Shown here: positions 62,186-64,000 of the stretch, in pieces
How positions within the stretch are numbered: position 1 is the first letter of the stretch
Layout of the letters: every line of letters begins with the position of its first letter
DNA from: Paraburkholderia ginsengisoli NBRC 100965
GTDB lineage: Bacteria; Pseudomonadota; Gammaproteobacteria; Burkholderiales; Burkholderiaceae
Length of the DNA: 64,000 nt
Assembly: GCF_000739735.1 (NCBI RefSeq)
Contig: NZ_BBJF01000023.1
Location: forward strand, 1-64,000
Reading direction: 5' to 3'
The notes under the pieces: model-generated
Databases searched by the model: none
Seen by the model: the letters and a program-made list of their open reading frames with translations, nothing else
What the model was told of the DNA's origin: nothing
Position numbers and translations under genes: made by a program

Positions 62186-62968
62186 TCAACCCGGCGGCGA
62201 ACTCGCGTCCTCGACCACCGCCGGCTGCTTGCCGACAATCAGCCGCGCCGCAATGATCCCCGCCTCGTACAGCACGATCAACGGAATCGCCAGGATCAGT
62301 TGCGAGAACACGTCCGGCGGCGTCACCACGGCCGAGATCACGAACGCGCCGACGATCACATACGGCCGGATCTCCTTGAGCTTCTTCAGCGTGACCATGT
62401 TCATGCGGACCAGCAGCACGACGACGATCGGTACTTCGAACGTCACGCCGAACGCGATGAACATCGTCAGGACGAAGCTCAGGTAGTTGTCGATATCCGT
62501 GGTCATTTCCGCGCCGAGCGGCGCGTTGTAGTGCGCCATCACGCGGAAGATGGTCGGGAACACCACGAAGTACGCGAACGCCATGCCGCACAGAAACAGC
62601 GTGTAGCTGCTCGCGACCAGCGGCGCGACCAGCTTCTTCTCGTGCTGATAAAGCCCCGGCGCGACGAATGCCCAGATCTGGTACAGCACGATGGGCAGAG
62701 CGATCACGAACGCGACCAGCATCGTCACCTTCATCGGCACGAAGAACGAGCCGGTGACGTCGGTGACGATCATCTTGCCGTCCTTCGGCAGGTTCTGCAT
62801 CAGCGGGCGTGCCAGCAGCCGGAAAATGTCCGGCGCCCAATACACGAGCCCGATGAACACCACGATGACAGCAAGGCCCGCGCGGATGATGCGGTCGCGC
62901 AGTTCAACGAGGTGTGAAATGAAGGTCTCTTCAGTGCCTTCGTCCTGGGTATGCTGGGGGTCGCTCAC
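62186..62968 (-). CDS. tatC: Sec-independent protein translocase TatC
   Basis: 260-aa membrane protein with six spans. The N-terminus EETFISHLVELRDRI holds the conserved Glu/Leu signal-recognition site, and VFPTIFRVMAHYN and FGVTFEVPIVVVLLVRM are typical. It binds twin-arginine signals and with TatB recruits TatA. Third gene of tatABC (34 nt after tatB). Confidence 0.95.
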   Translation of the reverse strand: MSDPQHTQDEGTEETFISHLVELRDRIIRAGLAVIVVFIGLVYWAPDIFRLLARPLMQNLPKDGKMIVTDVTGSFFVPMKVTMLVAFVIALPIVLYQIWAFVAPGLYQHEKKLVAPLVASSYTLFLCGMAFAYFVVFPTIFRVMAHYNAPLGAEMTTDIDNYLSFVLTMFIAFGVTFEVPIVVVLLVRMNMVTLKKLKEIRPYVIVGAFVISAVVTPPDVFSQLILAIPLIVLYEAGIIAARLIVGKQPAVVEDASSPPG

Positions 62969-63002
62969 ACCGGCCCTCGGTTAGAGATTGTCGTTGTGGT
63001 CA

Positions 63003-63521
63003 TCAGAAGAACCGCGTCGGGCGACGCAGGGTGGCGGGCGTGTGCCGCGCGACGCGCGCCGCTCCCGACTGCACGCGCGTGCGACGCGTGGTGGCGCGCT
63101 TGTACCACGTGGGCATGGCGGTCTGCTTGACGCGCCAGTTTTTGCGCTTTGGCGCTGCGGCCGGCGTGCTGGTCGGCCACGACGTATTGCCGACGTCTTC
63201 GAGCGCACCGCCGGCAATACTCGGCGACACCGACGTCCCGCTGTTCCACGCGTCGTTCAGTTCGCTTTCGTGCTTGCGCAGATTGTCCTGGACGGACGTT
63301 TCGACATTGCTCGCGGCCGTTTCGAACTCGGTCTTCATGCGCCGCAATTCGTCGAGTTCGATTTCGCGCGTGACTTCCGACTTCACGTCGTTGATATACC
63401 GCTGCGCGCGGCCGAACAGCGCGCCTGCCGTGCGAGCGACGCGCGGCAGGCGCTCGGGTCCGAGGACGACCAGCGCGACGACGCCGATCAGCGCCATCTT
63501 GGTTAGACCGAGGTCCAGCAT
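63003..63521 (-). CDS. tatB: Sec-independent protein translocase TatB
   Basis: 172-aa protein. The N-terminal helix MLDLGLTKMALIGVVALVVLGPERLP carries the TatB Glu/Pro-Glu-Arg hinge; an amphipathic helix follows (RVARTAGALFGRAQRY). The Thr/Arg-rich tail is variable. It forms the receptor complex with TatC. tatA lies 39 nt upstream. Confidence 0.93.
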   Translation of the reverse strand: MLDLGLTKMALIGVVALVVLGPERLPRVARTAGALFGRAQRYINDVKSEVTREIELDELRRMKTEFETAASNVETSVQDNLRKHESELNDAWNSGTSVSPSIAGGALEDVGNTSWPTSTPAAAPKRKNWRVKQTAMPTWYKRATTRRTRVQSGAARVARHTPATLRRPTRFF

Positions 63522-63560
63522 GAAGTGGGATGTCCGTCAGTAACGCGGGTCAGCCGCGGC

Positions 63561-63800
63561 TTAGCGGTAATCGCCGGAACGCGGCGCTTTTTCCTTCGCA
63601 TCCACATCCACCGCGCCGTTGCGCGGCAACTCGCGCTGCTGCGCTTCGCCTGCCGGCGTTTCGGCTTCCTTCATGCCTTCCTTGAAACCCTTCACCGCGC
63701 CGCCCAGATCGCTGCCCATGTTGCGCAGCTTCTTCGTGCCGAACACGAGCGCCACGATCAGCAACACGATCAGCCAATGCCAAATGCTCAACGAACCCAT
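63561..63800 (-). CDS. tatA: Sec-independent protein translocase TatA
   Basis: 79-aa protein. The membrane helix SIWHWLIVLLIVALVFGTKKL is followed by the FGTKKLRNMGSDLGGAVKGF amphipathic helix, the exact TatA pattern. The start MGSLSIWHW has AAGGAG 8 nt upstream on the minus strand. It forms the pore assembly; first gene of tatABC. Confidence 0.94.
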   Translation of the reverse strand: MGSLSIWHWLIVLLIVALVFGTKKLRNMGSDLGGAVKGFKEGMKEAETPAGEAQQRELPRNGAVDVDAKEKAPRSGDYR

Positions 63801-63906
63801 GACTACTCTCCTTAACCCCGACACCGCACCGCGATGCGGTAAAAATTCGTGCGCCTTGCGGCGTGACCGAAGCACTCGCGCTTCTTCTGCCGCGCTTGCG
63901 CTTCCT

Positions 63907-64000
63907 CTATGCGTGTTCCGACTCAACCGGCGGCACGACGAAATGCCATTGTGGCCGGCTGAACGCGTCGTCGTTATTACAGTGCTTAAAAACGACGGCC
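63907..64000 (-). CDS. 3' end of an unidentified gene, cut by the window edge
   Basis: The last 30 codons of a minus-strand ORF are open to the edge and end RPQWHFVVPPVESEHA before a TAG, 106 nt upstream of tatA. Composition is protein-like (W, F, H, V). Too little is left to name it. Confidence 0.55.
   Translation of the reverse strand, partial: AVVFKHCNNDDAFSRPQWHFVVPPVESEHA

Overview
The window is a GC-rich (clearly above 60 % G+C by eye), densely coded stretch that reads as core chromosome of a Burkholderiales beta-proteobacterium, most likely Burkholderia sensu lato / Paraburkholderia. The gene families, the synteny (hemA-prfA-prmC-grxD-ubiX; petABC-sspA-sspB; tatABC next to a DegS-like protease; trpEGDC downstream of rpe-gph) and the dispersed phenylacetate genes all point there. 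The genus is inferred from memory of gene order, not from a search. I see no insertion sequence, prophage, CRISPR array or defence island.

Layout. 1-6.8 kb: phenylacetate (paa) catabolism, with paaF divergent from paaN-pcaF-paaG-paaI-paaK and a palindromic operator between them. 6.9-10.4 kb: mltA, a tiny membrane protein, apaG, rpe and gph. 10.4-14.8 kb: the tryptophan operon trpEGDC, preceded by a 24-codon leader peptide with three Trp codons and an attenuator-like hairpin. 14.8-17 kb: CYTH protein, ung, azoR. 17-23 kb: M61 peptidase, dsbC, a UbiH-type hydroxylase, a small membrane protein and ychF. 23.4-27.7 kb: ugpBAEC glycerol-3-phosphate importer with a 16-bp perfect hairpin after ugpB. 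27.8-34.5 kb: a DUF3761 protein with a decayed copy of its C-terminal motif, ettA, an AsmA/DUF748 protein, and a HAD phosphatase, M24 peptidase and GlsB-like trio. 34.7-40.9 kb: an atypical response regulator, hemA, prfA, prmC, grxD, ubiX and a LigB-type dioxygenase. 41-49.2 kb: an APC permease, a cold-shock protein with long leader, a YegD-like Hsp70, two MFS transporters, a nitroreductase and a TetR regulator with twin operators. 49.3-54.8 kb: DUF1415, two methyltransferases, a DUF1059 protein and a BaiN-type flavoprotein. 54.8-55.7 kb: an unexplained AT-richer islet beside tRNA-Thr(UGU). 55.7-59.8 kb: sspB, sspA and petCBA (cytochrome bc1). 60-64 kb: a Nif3-like protein, a DegS-like protease, tatCBA and the 3' end of one more gene.

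How they fit together. The paa genes take phenylacetate to CoA thioesters and on to acetyl-CoA plus succinyl-CoA. The Rieske protein PetA carries a twin-arginine signal and should use the Tat translocase encoded 3 kb away. SspB feeds ClpXP, SspA is a transcription co-regulator, and HemA starts the haem that cytochromes b and c1 need. The most informative non-coding elements are the trp leader/attenuator, the cold-shock leader, the ugpB-ugpA hairpin and the twin TetR operators. No wholly new multi-gene system is evident. The best leads are regulatory: trp attenuation, a response regulator with Glu at its phospho-site, and the mltA/small-membrane-gene head-to-head overlap.
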